NCBI RefSeq assembly: GCF_035492295.1
Contig: NZ_DATJJK010000272.1
Span: forward strand, 1 to 29,799
Direction: 5' to 3'
Source of the DNA: Acidisoma sp035492295
GTDB lineage: Bacteria; Pseudomonadota; Alphaproteobacteria; Acetobacterales; Acetobacteraceae
DNA length: 29,799 nt
The position numbers and the translations under genes were made by a program. A model generated the notes under the pieces. The model worked only from the letters and a program-made list of their open reading frames with translations, was not told the DNA's origin and did no database searches. Positions 1 to 7,346 of the stretch are shown in pieces (positions within the stretch are counted from its first letter, which is position 1; each line of letters opens with the position of its first letter).

Positions 1-137
1 GCGGCGATCCGGCCTCGATCGCCTTCTGCCAGCAGGCGGGGCTGGATTACGTCTCCTGCTCGCCCTATCGCGTGCCGGTCGCCCGTCTCGCGGCCGCGCA
101 ATCCGCGATTGGTGCCGGAGGGGGCGGCACTGCCTGA
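1..137 (+). CDS. ppdK: Pyruvate, phosphate dikinase, C-terminal end (partial)
   Basis: Only the last 45 codons are inside the window, read from base 3 to the TGA at 135-137. The peptide contains GGDPASI... / LDYVSCSPYRVPVARL and then an Ala-rich tail. This matches the very end of the PEP/pyruvate-binding barrel of pyruvate phosphate dikinase, where a Cys lies close to the GLDYVSCSP stretch. The enzyme interconverts pyruvate, ATP and phosphate with PEP, AMP and pyrophosphate in the cytoplasm. The Gly-rich extension (GAGGGG) after the conserved end is a small peculiarity. PEP synthase and enzyme I of the PTS share the barrel, but the CSPYRVPVARLAAAQ ending is typical of PpdK. The start and most of the protein lie upstream of the window. 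Confidence 0.85.
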   Translation, partial: GDPASIAFCQQAGLDYVSCSPYRVPVARLAAAQSAIGAGGGGTA

Positions 138-200
138 ATGATGGCGAAGACGGCCATTTTCTGACCATTTCTCGGGCGCTTGCTAGTGTGATCGAAGAAG

Positions 201-224
201 TGGGTAGCCAAATGCGGCTACCCA
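201..224. repeat. Perfect 9-bp inverted repeat (hairpin) in the leader of the glycosyltransferase gene
   Basis: TGGGTAGCC and GGCTACCCA are separated by the 6-base loop AAATGC. The structure sits 63 bases after the ppdK stop and 33 bases before the start codon of the next gene. No run of T follows, so it is not a typical intrinsic terminator. It could be an RNA hairpin or a protein-binding operator. Confidence 0.6.
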
Positions 225-257
225 TCCGATCTTCGGAGCATTCGCAAGGAGCCGCTC

Positions 258-1133
258 ATGAGCGAGGCGCTGTCCCAGGGTTCTCCGTCGTCGCAACACG
301 GCGCCCATCCGTTGATTTCGGTCGTCGTACCCGTGCGCAACGAGGCTCCGAACATTCTGCCGTTAATCGGTGAGATCCGGGCCGCCCTCATCGGCATCCC
401 GTATGAAATCGTCTATGTCGACGACGGCAGCACCGACGAGACGCCGCAGCGCCTGCGCCAGGCGCTGGCCGAAGGCGCGCCGCTCCGCATTATCCGCCAC
501 AAGACAAGTTGCGGCCAGAGCGCCGGCGTCATCACCGGCGTCAAGCATGCGCGCGGCACCTGGATCGCAACGCTCGACGGTGACGGTCAGAACGATCCCG
601 CCAGCATTCCGGACATGCTGGCCCGCGCCCAGGCCGAGGAACGCAGCGGCGGGGCCACGCCCATTCTCATCGCCGGTTGGCGCCAGAAGCGGCGCGATAC
701 CTCGGCCAAGCGCTATGGTTCGCGCATCGCGAACAAGGTGCGCGCTTCCGTGCTGCGGGACGCGACGCCCGACACCGGTTGCGGCCTGAAGGTGTTTCGC
801 CGCGATGCCTTCCTCGAGATTCCGCATTTCGACCATATGCACCGCTTCCTGCCTGCGCTCTTCATCCGCCAGGGTGGCCGCGTCATTTCGGTGGCCGTGA
901 ACCATCGGCCGCGGCTGGAAGGCCAGTCGAACTACAACAACTGGCAGCGCCTCAAGGTCGGTCTCGTCGATCTGATCGGCATGTATTGGCTGCAGCGCCG
1001 CTGGCGCGGCCCGGTGATCGACGGGCCGATCATCGAGCCGCCGATCTCCGCCATCGAGCGCCGCTCCGCCGACGCTGCCGTGCTCGATAGCCGGATCGGC
1101 ACGGTCGGGCAGCCCGGGGGCCTCAGCCCGTGA
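258..1133 (+). CDS. Family 2 glycosyltransferase, polyprenyl-phosphate sugar synthase type
   Basis: The 291-residue protein has a GT-A fold glycosyltransferase domain from about residue 18 to 245. Visible motifs are PVRNEA near 25-30, VDDGS at 54-58 (nucleotide-sugar binding) and DGDGQNDP at 107-114 (metal binding). A distal HRPRLEGQSNY stretch is typical of dolichol-phosphate mannose synthase-like enzymes (DPM1/ArnC/GtrB group). Members move a sugar from a nucleotide donor to a lipid phosphate on the cytoplasmic side of the membrane. Unlike ArnC or GtrB there is no clear pair of C-terminal transmembrane helices, so it would be soluble or peripheral. AAGGAG lies about 7 bases before the ATG. 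The stop codon overlaps the GTG start of the following membrane protein, which suggests translational coupling. The sugar and acceptor cannot be read from the sequence. Confidence 0.85.
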   Translation: MSEALSQGSPSSQHGAHPLISVVVPVRNEAPNILPLIGEIRAALIGIPYEIVYVDDGSTDETPQRLRQALAEGAPLRIIRHKTSCGQSAGVITGVKHARGTWIATLDGDGQNDPASIPDMLARAQAEERSGGATPILIAGWRQKRRDTSAKRYGSRIANKVRASVLRDATPDTGCGLKVFRRDAFLEIPHFDHMHRFLPALFIRQGGRVISVAVNHRPRLEGQSNYNNWQRLKVGLVDLIGMYWLQRRWRGPVIDGPIIEPPISAIERRSADAAVLDSRIGTVGQPGGLSP

Positions 1134-1822
1134 GCGCACTCTCGTCAGATAGCGGCTTTCGCCGACCACAGGAGCCGTGGCGGCTGTTCGTCAAACCGCT
1201 GGGCCTCGCCCTCGGCCTGATCCTCGCCGGTGTCGTACTCAAAACACTGGCAGGCGGGGTCAAGGGCGGCGTCTTTGCGGAATACGTGATGGGCCATGGC
1301 TTCGAGGGGGAGATCGTCCTCGTCCTGGGTGGCGCGCTGCTGACCGCCGCCGGTCTGCCGCGCCAAGCGGTGGCCTTCGCCGGCGGCTATGCCTTCGGCC
1401 TCAAGGTCGGGCTGGCACTCGCCATGCTCGCGCAGATCCTCGGGTGCCTGGCCGATTTCTTCTGGGCCCGCGCCGTCGCCCGGGACTGGGTGCGCGCGCG
1501 GCTTGGGGCGCGGCTGGCAAAGCTCGACGCCCGGCTGAGCGCCCATCCCTTCACCACGTCACTGACGCTGCGCCTGCTGCCGGTCGGCAACAATGTCGTG
1601 CTCAACCTGCTGGCCGGGCTTTCCTCGGTCAGCGCCTCTTCCTTCCTGCTCGCCTCGGCCATCGGCTATGTGCCGCAGACCCTGGTTTTCGCCCTCCTCG
1701 GCAGCGGCGTGCAGGTCTCCCACGGGACGCAGATTGGCCTTGGCATCGCGCTCTTCGTGCTCTCCGCCGGCCTCGGCCTGCTCCTCATGCGGCGCTGGAA
1801 GACCGCGCCGCAGCCGGTTTAA
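1130..1822 (+). CDS. VTT (TVP38/TMEM64, DedA-like) membrane protein
   Basis: This 230-residue protein is very hydrophobic, with likely membrane segments near residues 22-40, 62-80, 85-108, 155-185 and 198-220. The central region LTAAGLPRQAVAFAGGYAFG, followed later by RLLPVGNNVVLNLLAGLSSV, resembles the VTT domain (also called SNARE-associated) shared by TVP38/TMEM64 and DedA proteins. Some DedA relatives move undecaprenyl phosphate across the inner membrane, while others have unknown cargo. The GTG start overlaps the TGA of the glycosyltransferase gene (GTGA), so the two are probably co-translated. The 3' end overlaps the convergent gluQ stop by four bases. The family assignment is good; a role in lipid-carrier transport is inferred from family and neighbour only. 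Confidence 0.8.
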   Translation: MSALSSDSGFRRPQEPWRLFVKPLGLALGLILAGVVLKTLAGGVKGGVFAEYVMGHGFEGEIVLVLGGALLTAAGLPRQAVAFAGGYAFGLKVGLALAMLAQILGCLADFFWARAVARDWVRARLGARLAKLDARLSAHPFTTSLTLRLLPVGNNVVLNLLAGLSSVSASSFLLASAIGYVPQTLVFALLGSGVQVSHGTQIGLGIALFVLSAGLGLLLMRRWKTAPQPV

Positions 1823-2703
1823 AGCTGCGCGAGATCGACCCCGGCGCGGCGAAAAGCCTCGGCCGGGGTTATTCCTGCCTCGCGCAGGGTCTTGAGCGAC
1901 AGCGCGCCATCCCGCTTCGACAGTTTCTGGCCCCGCTCATCCGTAAGCAGACGATGGTGGGCGTAGACAGGCTGGGGCCAACCCATCAGGCTCTGGATAA
2001 GGCGGTGAATGTCGGTCGCCGGCCTCAGTTCCTCACCCCGCATCACCAGAGTCACGCCCTGAAGCGCATCATCATGGCAGACGCAAAGATGATAGCTGCC
2101 GGGGCAATCCTTGCGGGCGAGCACGACATCGCCATGCGCGCCGGGATCGCAGGTGACACGGCCCTGCCCCTCCTCCTCATAATCGAGCGGTCCCACGAGA
2201 GCGGCCGCACGTGCCGTGCGCAACCGCCAGCAATGCGCTTGGCCGGCCTCGATACGGGCCGCGGCGATCCGTGGCGACAGAGTGGCGCAGGTGCCGGGAT
2301 AGACAGGCCCATCCGGCCCGTGCGGTGCCTGGCCTGACGCCGCCACCTCCCGCGCGATATCCGCCCGGGTGCAAAAGCAAGGATAGAGCAGTTCTCGCGC
2401 CCGCAAATCCTCGAGCACCAGGGCATAGTCAGCCAGATGGGCCTGTTGCCGGCGCACCGGGCCATCCCAGTCGAGACCCAGCCAACGCATATCTTCAAGG
2501 ATTGCCGCCTCGTATTCCGGGCGGGCGCGGGTCGCATCGATATTCTCGATACGCAGCAGAAAACGCCCGCCATCGGCACGCGCCCGCCTCCAGGCCCGCC
2601 ACGCCGCGAAGGCGTGGCCGAGATGCAGATAGCCGGTGGGGCTCGGCGCGAAACGCGTCACCAGCTGGGCCGGCAGGGGTGGATTCGGGGTCACGGCCTG
2701 CAT
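1819..2703 (-). CDS. gluQ: Glutamyl-queuosine tRNA(Asp) synthetase
   Basis: The 294-residue protein is a shortened glutamyl-tRNA synthetase without an anticodon-binding domain. It carries the class I signatures HLGH at 27-30 (after FAPSPTGYL) and KLSKR at 260-264. The zinc ligands expected for GluQRS are present: C109-x-C111, Y135 and C139. Family members activate glutamate without tRNA and attach it to the queuosine base in the anticodon of tRNA-Asp. The protein ends about 30 residues after KLSKR, as expected for GluQRS and not for full GltX, which is near 470 residues. It converges on the VTT gene with a four-base overlap and diverges from the hydrolase gene with only 41 bases between start codons, so both promoters must be compact or overlapping. 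Confidence 0.93.
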   Translation of the reverse strand: MQAVTPNPPLPAQLVTRFAPSPTGYLHLGHAFAAWRAWRRARADGGRFLLRIENIDATRARPEYEAAILEDMRWLGLDWDGPVRRQQAHLADYALVLEDLRARELLYPCFCTRADIAREVAASGQAPHGPDGPVYPGTCATLSPRIAAARIEAGQAHCWRLRTARAAALVGPLDYEEEGQGRVTCDPGAHGDVVLARKDCPGSYHLCVCHDDALQGVTLVMRGEELRPATDIHRLIQSLMGWPQPVYAHHRLLTDERGQKLSKRDGALSLKTLREAGITPAEAFRRAGVDLAQL

Positions 2704-2744
2704 GCTGTAGCATCAGGGCTCGTTGACGGACACGGGAGGACGGC

Positions 2745-3416
2745 ATGGCTCATCTCAATGCACGGCGCTTCGGACCGGTCGCGGGAGGGGCGCCGCGCCA
2801 ACTCGTGATCATCGCCCATGGTCTGGGTGCCAACGGCACCGACCTTATTCCCATCGCCCCCACCCTGGCCGCGGCCCTGCCGCATGCATTGTTCCTCGCC
2901 CCCGACGCGCCGGAAGCCTGCGACCTCGTTTCGCCCGAGGAGGGCGTCCATGCGCGGCAATGGTTCAGCCTGGGCGATTGGCGCCCTGAAGCGATGGAGG
3001 CCGGTGTTCGCCGCGGTGGCCCAGCGCTCGATCGCTTCATCGACGAAAGCCTTGCCGAACATGCCGTTCCGTCCGGGAGCTATGCCCTCGTGGGCTTCAG
3101 CCAAGGCGCCATGATGTCCCTTTTCGTCGGGCTGCGGCGCCAGACGCCACCGCGCGCCATCCTCGCTTACTCCGGCATCCTGCTGGACCCTGAGCGGCTC
3201 GCGGAGGAGATCGCCAATCGGGCGCCGGTGCTGCTCGTTCATGGCGCGCGGGACGAGGTCGTGCCTGCCGAATTCTCGCGCATGGCTGAAGCGCAGCTAC
3301 GTGATCTGTCCGTCCCGGTCGAGCTTCTGATCGAACCCGAGCTCGGTCATGGCATTGATGCGGTGGGACTCGCCGCCGGCGCGCAGAGGCTCGCCAGGGT
3401 CTTCGCGGCGGAATGA
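2745..3416 (+). CDS. Alpha/beta hydrolase, small carboxylesterase/phospholipase family
   Basis: This 223-residue protein is an esterase of the acyl-protein thioesterase/carboxylesterase 2 type. It shows an oxyanion region IIAHGLGANG near 22-31. The nucleophile elbow GFSQGA places Ser119, with Asp170 in HGARDEVVP and His202 in ELGHGID. The length (about 220) and the order Ser-Asp-His fit the family (phospholipase/carboxylesterase, YpfH-like). There is no signal peptide, so it should be cytoplasmic. GGGAGG lies about 7 bases before the ATG. It starts divergently from gluQ and is followed in the same direction by the HNH gene after about 250 bases. The natural substrate is unknown; short acyl esters or lysophospholipids are usual for the family. 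Confidence 0.85.
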   Translation: MAHLNARRFGPVAGGAPRQLVIIAHGLGANGTDLIPIAPTLAAALPHALFLAPDAPEACDLVSPEEGVHARQWFSLGDWRPEAMEAGVRRGGPALDRFIDESLAEHAVPSGSYALVGFSQGAMMSLFVGLRRQTPPRAILAYSGILLDPERLAEEIANRAPVLLVHGARDEVVPAEFSRMAEAQLRDLSVPVELLIEPELGHGIDAVGLAAGAQRLARVFAAE

Positions 3417-3665
3417 AACCCCGGCGCCTCATGAATCCCCTATGACAGAATGGCGGTCGCGCTTGCCGAGCCCGGCAGGCTTTGCAATAGTCCCAGTAGG
3501 AATTCAGCGGCGCACCAGATCTGGTTGAGCTCCCCGGCTTTTCCTACCGATATCTGGTTGCTCCGGGAAGGAGCGGCGATTGGCTATGGCTTACTGCCCG
3601 ACCATGCCCCGGCTCCGGGGGATTATCCCGGAGCGACCCCGAAGTCCGTGGACGAGGGTCATCCG

Positions 3666-4226
3666 GTGAGCCAACAGTCCGCAGGTCTCCAAACCCTTGT
3701 GCTGAACGCGGACATGCAGCCGCTCAGTTGGGGTCCTCTTTCCGTCTGGCCTTGGCAAGACGCCCTGGTCGCGGTGCTGCAGGACCGGGTCAGCCCGGTC
3801 ATCAATTACGAGGTCGAGGTTCACTCGGCCAGCCAATCCTTCCCCATCCCCTCCGTCGTCGCCCTCAAGCGCTATCACAAGCGCAAGCATGTGGCCTTCA
3901 CCCGTTACCATGTCTTCCTGCGCGACGGATTCCGCTGCCAATATTGCGGCGACGGTCTCTCGGCTAAGGAACTCACCTTCGACCATGTGATCCCGCGCTG
4001 CCGCGGCGGCACCACCGTCTGGCACAACGTCGTCACCTGCTGCCAGCGGGACAATCTCTTCAAGGGCAGCAAGTCGCTGCGTGAAAGCGGGCTACGCCTG
4101 CTGCGCGAACCCTACGAACCGTCGCCCCATCAGATAGACGATTACGCGAAACGCCACGCGACGCGGGAAAACCTGCACAAGACTTGGCTCGACTTCCTCT
4201 ACTGGGATTCCGACCTGGAAGCCTGA
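3666..4226 (+). CDS. HNH endonuclease family protein
   Basis: The start chosen is GTG at 3666, preceded by GAGGG about 7 bases upstream; it gives a 186-residue protein beginning VSQQSAGLQTLVLNAD. The reading frame is open back to 3450, but the extra 72 residues look non-conserved. An N-terminal region (LVLNADMQPLSW...LSVWPWQDAL) common in this bacterial HNH family precedes the nuclease core. In the core, C91-x2-C94 binds zinc, D106-H107 belongs to the ββα-metal motif, N121 follows, and the second zinc pair reads C126-x2-D129-N130. The fourth ligand is therefore Asp, where many relatives have Cys. The protein ends in WLDFLYWDSDLEA, a tail I associate with the family. Its cellular role is unknown; no methylase or restriction partner is adjacent. 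It converges on the protease gene with a six-base gap. Confidence 0.82.
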   Translation: MSQQSAGLQTLVLNADMQPLSWGPLSVWPWQDALVAVLQDRVSPVINYEVEVHSASQSFPIPSVVALKRYHKRKHVAFTRYHVFLRDGFRCQYCGDGLSAKELTFDHVIPRCRGGTTVWHNVVTCCQRDNLFKGSKSLRESGLRLLREPYEPSPHQIDDYAKRHATRENLHKTWLDFLYWDSDLEA

Positions 4227-4232
4227 TCCGGC

Positions 4233-5768
4233 TCAGCCGGTCGCGAGGCTCACCCACTGGGTCGCGTCCGCCCCTTGCACGAGCATCAGAATTTCGCCGC
4301 GCCGGTCATGGCGGGAGGCCGCGATCTGGCCCGTCACCTCCTGCACATGCGAGACCGCCGTGCCATCCATCTGCAGAATGACGTCGCCCGGGGAAAGACC
4401 CTGCCGCGCGGCGGCGCTGCCGGGTGCGACCGCGGTGATGACGACGCCCGCCGTCCCGCTGGCAAGGCTGAACTTGCTGCGCAAGGCCGGGGTCACGTCC
4501 GAGAGGGTTAGGCCGAGGGCCGCGACCGGCTCGGGCTCGGCTGGCTTCTTGGGTGCGGCGGTCGTGGGCGCGGGCGCCGCCGGCTCGTCGGCTACCCGCA
4601 AATCCGCCTCCGCGGCCTTGCCGTTCCGCCAAAGATTGACGGCGACCGTCTCTCCCACCGGGCTTTCCTGCACGAGGCGCGGCAGCATCTTCATGCTGCC
4701 CACGGAATGACCATCGAAGTCGAGGATCACGTCTCCAGGTGCCAGATGCGCCGCCGCCGCGGGACTGCCGGGGGCGACTGTCGCGACGACAACGCCCGCG
4801 GTCTCGGGCAACTTGAGGGCGGTGGCGATATCGGGCGTGACACCCATGACCTGCACGCCGATCCAGCCCCGGCGTGGCTTGCCATAACGGCGAAGCTGCT
4901 GCACCACGGCGGCCACCTCGTCCGAGGGAATGGCGAAGCCGATACCGACCGAGCCGCCCGAGGGCGAATAGATCGCGGTATTGATGCCGATCACCACGCC
5001 CTGCATGTCGAACAGCGGGCCACCGGAATTGCCGCGATTGATGGCCGCATCCGTCTGGATGTAATCGGTTGATCCATCCTCCTGCAAATCACGCCCGCGG
5101 GCCGAGATGATGCCCGCCGTGACCGTGCCGCCCAGGCCGTAGGGATTGCCGATCGCAAGTACCCAGTCACCGATGCGGGCCTTGCGGGAAGAGCCGAAAT
5201 GCACTGCCTGCAGCGGATGGGGCGGATGGACGCGGAGAAGCGCGATATCATCCTGCGTGTCCCGGCCGACCAGGGTTGCCGGCAGCGACGTGCCGTCCGA
5301 CAGGATCACGCTCATGCTGCGCGCGCCGTCGATCACATGATTGTTCGTAACGATCAGCCCAGAGGAATCGATGATGAAGCCTGATCCCAGGCTCTGCATC
5401 TGATCGCCGCCGCTGGTCACGTCCGGGCTGCCCGGCCCCTCGGCGCTGTGCAGGAATTGCTCGAAGCTCTTGTCGATGGGGGGCGCCGCACCGTCAGGCG
5501 GGGCGGCTTCAGCGGCGCTCGCACCTTTGCCGGGCGGCAGGCTGTCGCGGCCGGGCTCACCGCCACCGGACTGGTCCCCATCCGTCTGATCGCCGCTCGA
5601 CGCCGAGGCCGGCTGGGTACTTGCCACATTGACGACGGAGGGCAGCAGTCCCGCCGCAAGATCGGCGAATCCCTGTGGCACGTCATGGGCCATCGCGGCC
5701 GGGGCGGCGCAGAGGATCGTCATGGCAGAGGCAAGCAAAAGAACGCGCATGGGGGATCGTGAGCTCAT
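4233..5768 (-). CDS. degP: Periplasmic HtrA/DegP-type serine protease with two PDZ domains
   Basis: With the ATG at 5768 the protein has 511 residues and a signal peptide: two Arg, hydrophobic VLLLASAMTILCAAP, and AMA cleavage near 27. ATG at 5750 is an alternative start that also keeps the signal; neither has a clear ribosome site. A low-complexity linker rich in Ser, Gly, Asp and Pro (about 52-98) is followed by the trypsin-like domain. The catalytic triad is H144 (TNNHVID), D174 (DDIALL) and S248 (GNSGGP). PDZ1 begins near residue 285 (RRGWIGV) and PDZ2 near 400; a short Ala/Pro linker separates them. Do-family proteases degrade or refold misfolded envelope proteins in the periplasm. An open frame extends to 6266, but that part is the antisense of mrp. 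degP, degQ and mucD cannot be told apart here. Confidence 0.9.
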   Translation of the reverse strand: MSSRSPMRVLLLASAMTILCAAPAAMAHDVPQGFADLAAGLLPSVVNVASTQPASASSGDQTDGDQSGGGEPGRDSLPPGKGASAAEAAPPDGAAPPIDKSFEQFLHSAEGPGSPDVTSGGDQMQSLGSGFIIDSSGLIVTNNHVIDGARSMSVILSDGTSLPATLVGRDTQDDIALLRVHPPHPLQAVHFGSSRKARIGDWVLAIGNPYGLGGTVTAGIISARGRDLQEDGSTDYIQTDAAINRGNSGGPLFDMQGVVIGINTAIYSPSGGSVGIGFAIPSDEVAAVVQQLRRYGKPRRGWIGVQVMGVTPDIATALKLPETAGVVVATVAPGSPAAAAHLAPGDVILDFDGHSVGSMKMLPRLVQESPVGETVAVNLWRNGKAAEADLRVADEPAAPAPTTAAPKKPAEPEPVAALGLTLSDVTPALRSKFSLASGTAGVVITAVAPGSAAARQGLSPGDVILQMDGTAVSHVQEVTGQIAASRHDRRGEILMLVQGADATQWVSLATG

Positions 5769-5903
5769 CCGATGGACATTGACCGTCTGAGGAGGGATTG
5801 TGCGCGTGCGAGCGCGTGACCACAAGCGCGACGAGGGGGGCACCATGGGGCGCCGCCATCCTTCGCCCTGCGGCCCGCCAGCACCAAGCCCCCAACCGCG
5901 GGA

Positions 5904-7022
5904 ATGACAGAGATGCCCGAAAAAGACGACGCGATTGCCACGGCCGTACGCCGCCTGCTGGCGAATTTCCAGTCGGAGGATGCGCAAGGCGAGATACTGG
6001 GGGGTGCCGATATCGAAGGCGTGCTGGTCCGGGGCGGGCTGGTGCAGGTATCGCTCGCCGTCGCGCGCGAGAGGGCACCTGCGCTCGAGCAGGCCCGGCG
6101 CGCGGTCGAGGCGGCGATCGCCCGCCTGCCCGGCGTCACCAACGCGACCGTGGTGCTGACAGCCCATCGCGCCGCCCCCGCAGCGACGACCGCCGCGCCA
6201 GCCGGGCGACCGGCCGCGCCACGGCCGCCCGCGCCACGCCCCCAGCCGTTGCCCGGTGTCGGCCAAGTCATCGCGGTCGCATCGGGCAAGGGTGGCGTCG
6301 GCAAATCAACCGTCTCGGTCAATCTCGCCGTGGCGCTGGCCCGCAGTGGGCTTCGCGTCGGGCTGATGGATGCCGATATCTACGGCCCCAGCCTGCCGCG
6401 CATGCTGGGCGAAAACCGCCGGCCTGAGGTGCGGGGGGATCGGCTCATCCCCGTCCAGGCCTGGGGAGTCTCCACCATGTCCATGGGATTTCTCGTCGAG
6501 GAGGATAGCGCCGTCATCTGGCGCGGCCCCATGATCATGGGTGCCGTGCAACAGTTTTTGGGTCAGGTCGAATGGGGAATGCTCGACATTCTGGTGGTCG
6601 ACCTGCCGCCCGGTACCGGGGACATCCAGCTCACCCTCTCCCAGCGGGTGAAGGTGACCGGCGCGGTCGTTGTCTCAACGCCGCAGGACATCGCCCTCAT
6701 CGACGCAAGGCGGGCGGTGAAGATGTTCGAGAAGGTCGAGATCCCGGTCCTCGGGGTGATCGAGAACATGAGCTATTTCTGCTGCCCGAATTGCGGCCAC
6801 CGCTCCGAAATCTTCGGCCATGGCGGCGCCCGGGCCGAGGCTGCGAAGCTCGGCCAGGCGTTCCTCGGGGAAATTCCGCTCCTGCCCGAAATCCGCGCCT
6901 TGTCCGATGCCGGCACGCCGGTGGTCGCGGCCGCGCCGGAAAGCGAGGCCGGCCGTGCCTTTGCGGCAATCGCCGCTGGCCTCGCCCAGCGTCTTGTGGC
7001 GGGGGGCAAGGACCCCGCTTAA
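5904..7022 (+). CDS. mrp: Iron-sulfur cluster carrier ATPase Mrp/ApbC
   Basis: The 372-residue protein has an N-terminal MIP18/DUF59-type domain (about 8-88), an Ala/Pro-rich linker (about 89-118) and a P-loop ATPase domain. The deviant Walker A is GKGGVGKS at 128-135, followed by DADIYGPSLP near 156-165 and DLPPGTGD near 233-240. C294-P-N-C297 is the cysteine pair that bridges a cluster between two subunits. Mrp proteins bind and hand over Fe-S clusters to apo-proteins in the cytoplasm. ATG at 5904 is used; ATG at 5913 is also possible. The gene diverges from the protease gene with 135 bases between start codons. It probably ends its own transcript, since a 324-base spacer follows. Confidence 0.93.
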   Translation: MTEMPEKDDAIATAVRRLLANFQSEDAQGEILGGADIEGVLVRGGLVQVSLAVARERAPALEQARRAVEAAIARLPGVTNATVVLTAHRAAPAATTAAPAGRPAAPRPPAPRPQPLPGVGQVIAVASGKGGVGKSTVSVNLAVALARSGLRVGLMDADIYGPSLPRMLGENRRPEVRGDRLIPVQAWGVSTMSMGFLVEEDSAVIWRGPMIMGAVQQFLGQVEWGMLDILVVDLPPGTGDIQLTLSQRVKVTGAVVVSTPQDIALIDARRAVKMFEKVEIPVLGVIENMSYFCCPNCGHRSEIFGHGGARAEAAKLGQAFLGEIPLLPEIRALSDAGTPVVAAAPESEAGRAFAAIAAGLAQRLVAGGKDPA

Positions 7023-7346
7023 GATTTCATTACGGCTTTTACTTGGACCGCCGACTCGATACATCGAGACCGAATGATCCTGTCTGATACAACATCTTTT
7101 GAGAACTTTTCAGGTCGGGAGCGGCGACGGCCGGGGGGTTGCCACCCCCCGCAGCCGCAAACTTCTCCGCTAATGCGATGGACGTCGCATAAATTTCCGA
7201 ACGTCGCTCTTGCAATCCGCGCGATTTCGCGACAAGTAATGTATCGACGAATCGATGAACTCGCGCAGCGCATTACGGTTCTGTAACGCAGTCGTGCTAA
7301 ACGCGCCTCTTCTCGTCCCCTCGTTTCATAGATCGACAGAGTAATA
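7023..7346. other. 324-base intergenic region with several inverted repeats
   Basis: No convincing ORF, tRNA or known RNA motif was seen. The stretch is less GC-rich than the flanking genes and holds CTCGAT-AC-ATCGAG at 7055-7068, a G/C hairpin at 7121-7158, CGCGA-TT-TCGCG at 7220-7231, and an imperfect TTAC/GTAA repeat near 7268-7288. It must contain the end of the mrp transcript and probably the promoter of the coiled-coil gene. Confidence 0.6.
7121..7158. repeat. G/C-rich hairpin downstream of mrp
   Basis: GGGGGG (7133-7138) and CCCCCC (7145-7150) flank a 6-base loop, and an outer GCGGC (7121-7125) pairs with GCCGC (7154-7158). No T tract follows on either strand, so an intrinsic terminator is only one option; an attenuator, a rho-associated structure or a small RNA element would also fit. 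Confidence 0.5.

Noticed and set aside
3450..3665. Longer start for the HNH gene
   Set aside because: The extra 72 residues show no conservation pattern, and GTG at 3666 has a ribosome site and the usual family N-terminus.
5769..6266. N-terminal extension of the protease frame
   Set aside because: The extension is antisense to mrp, and a clean signal peptide begins at 5768 or 5750.
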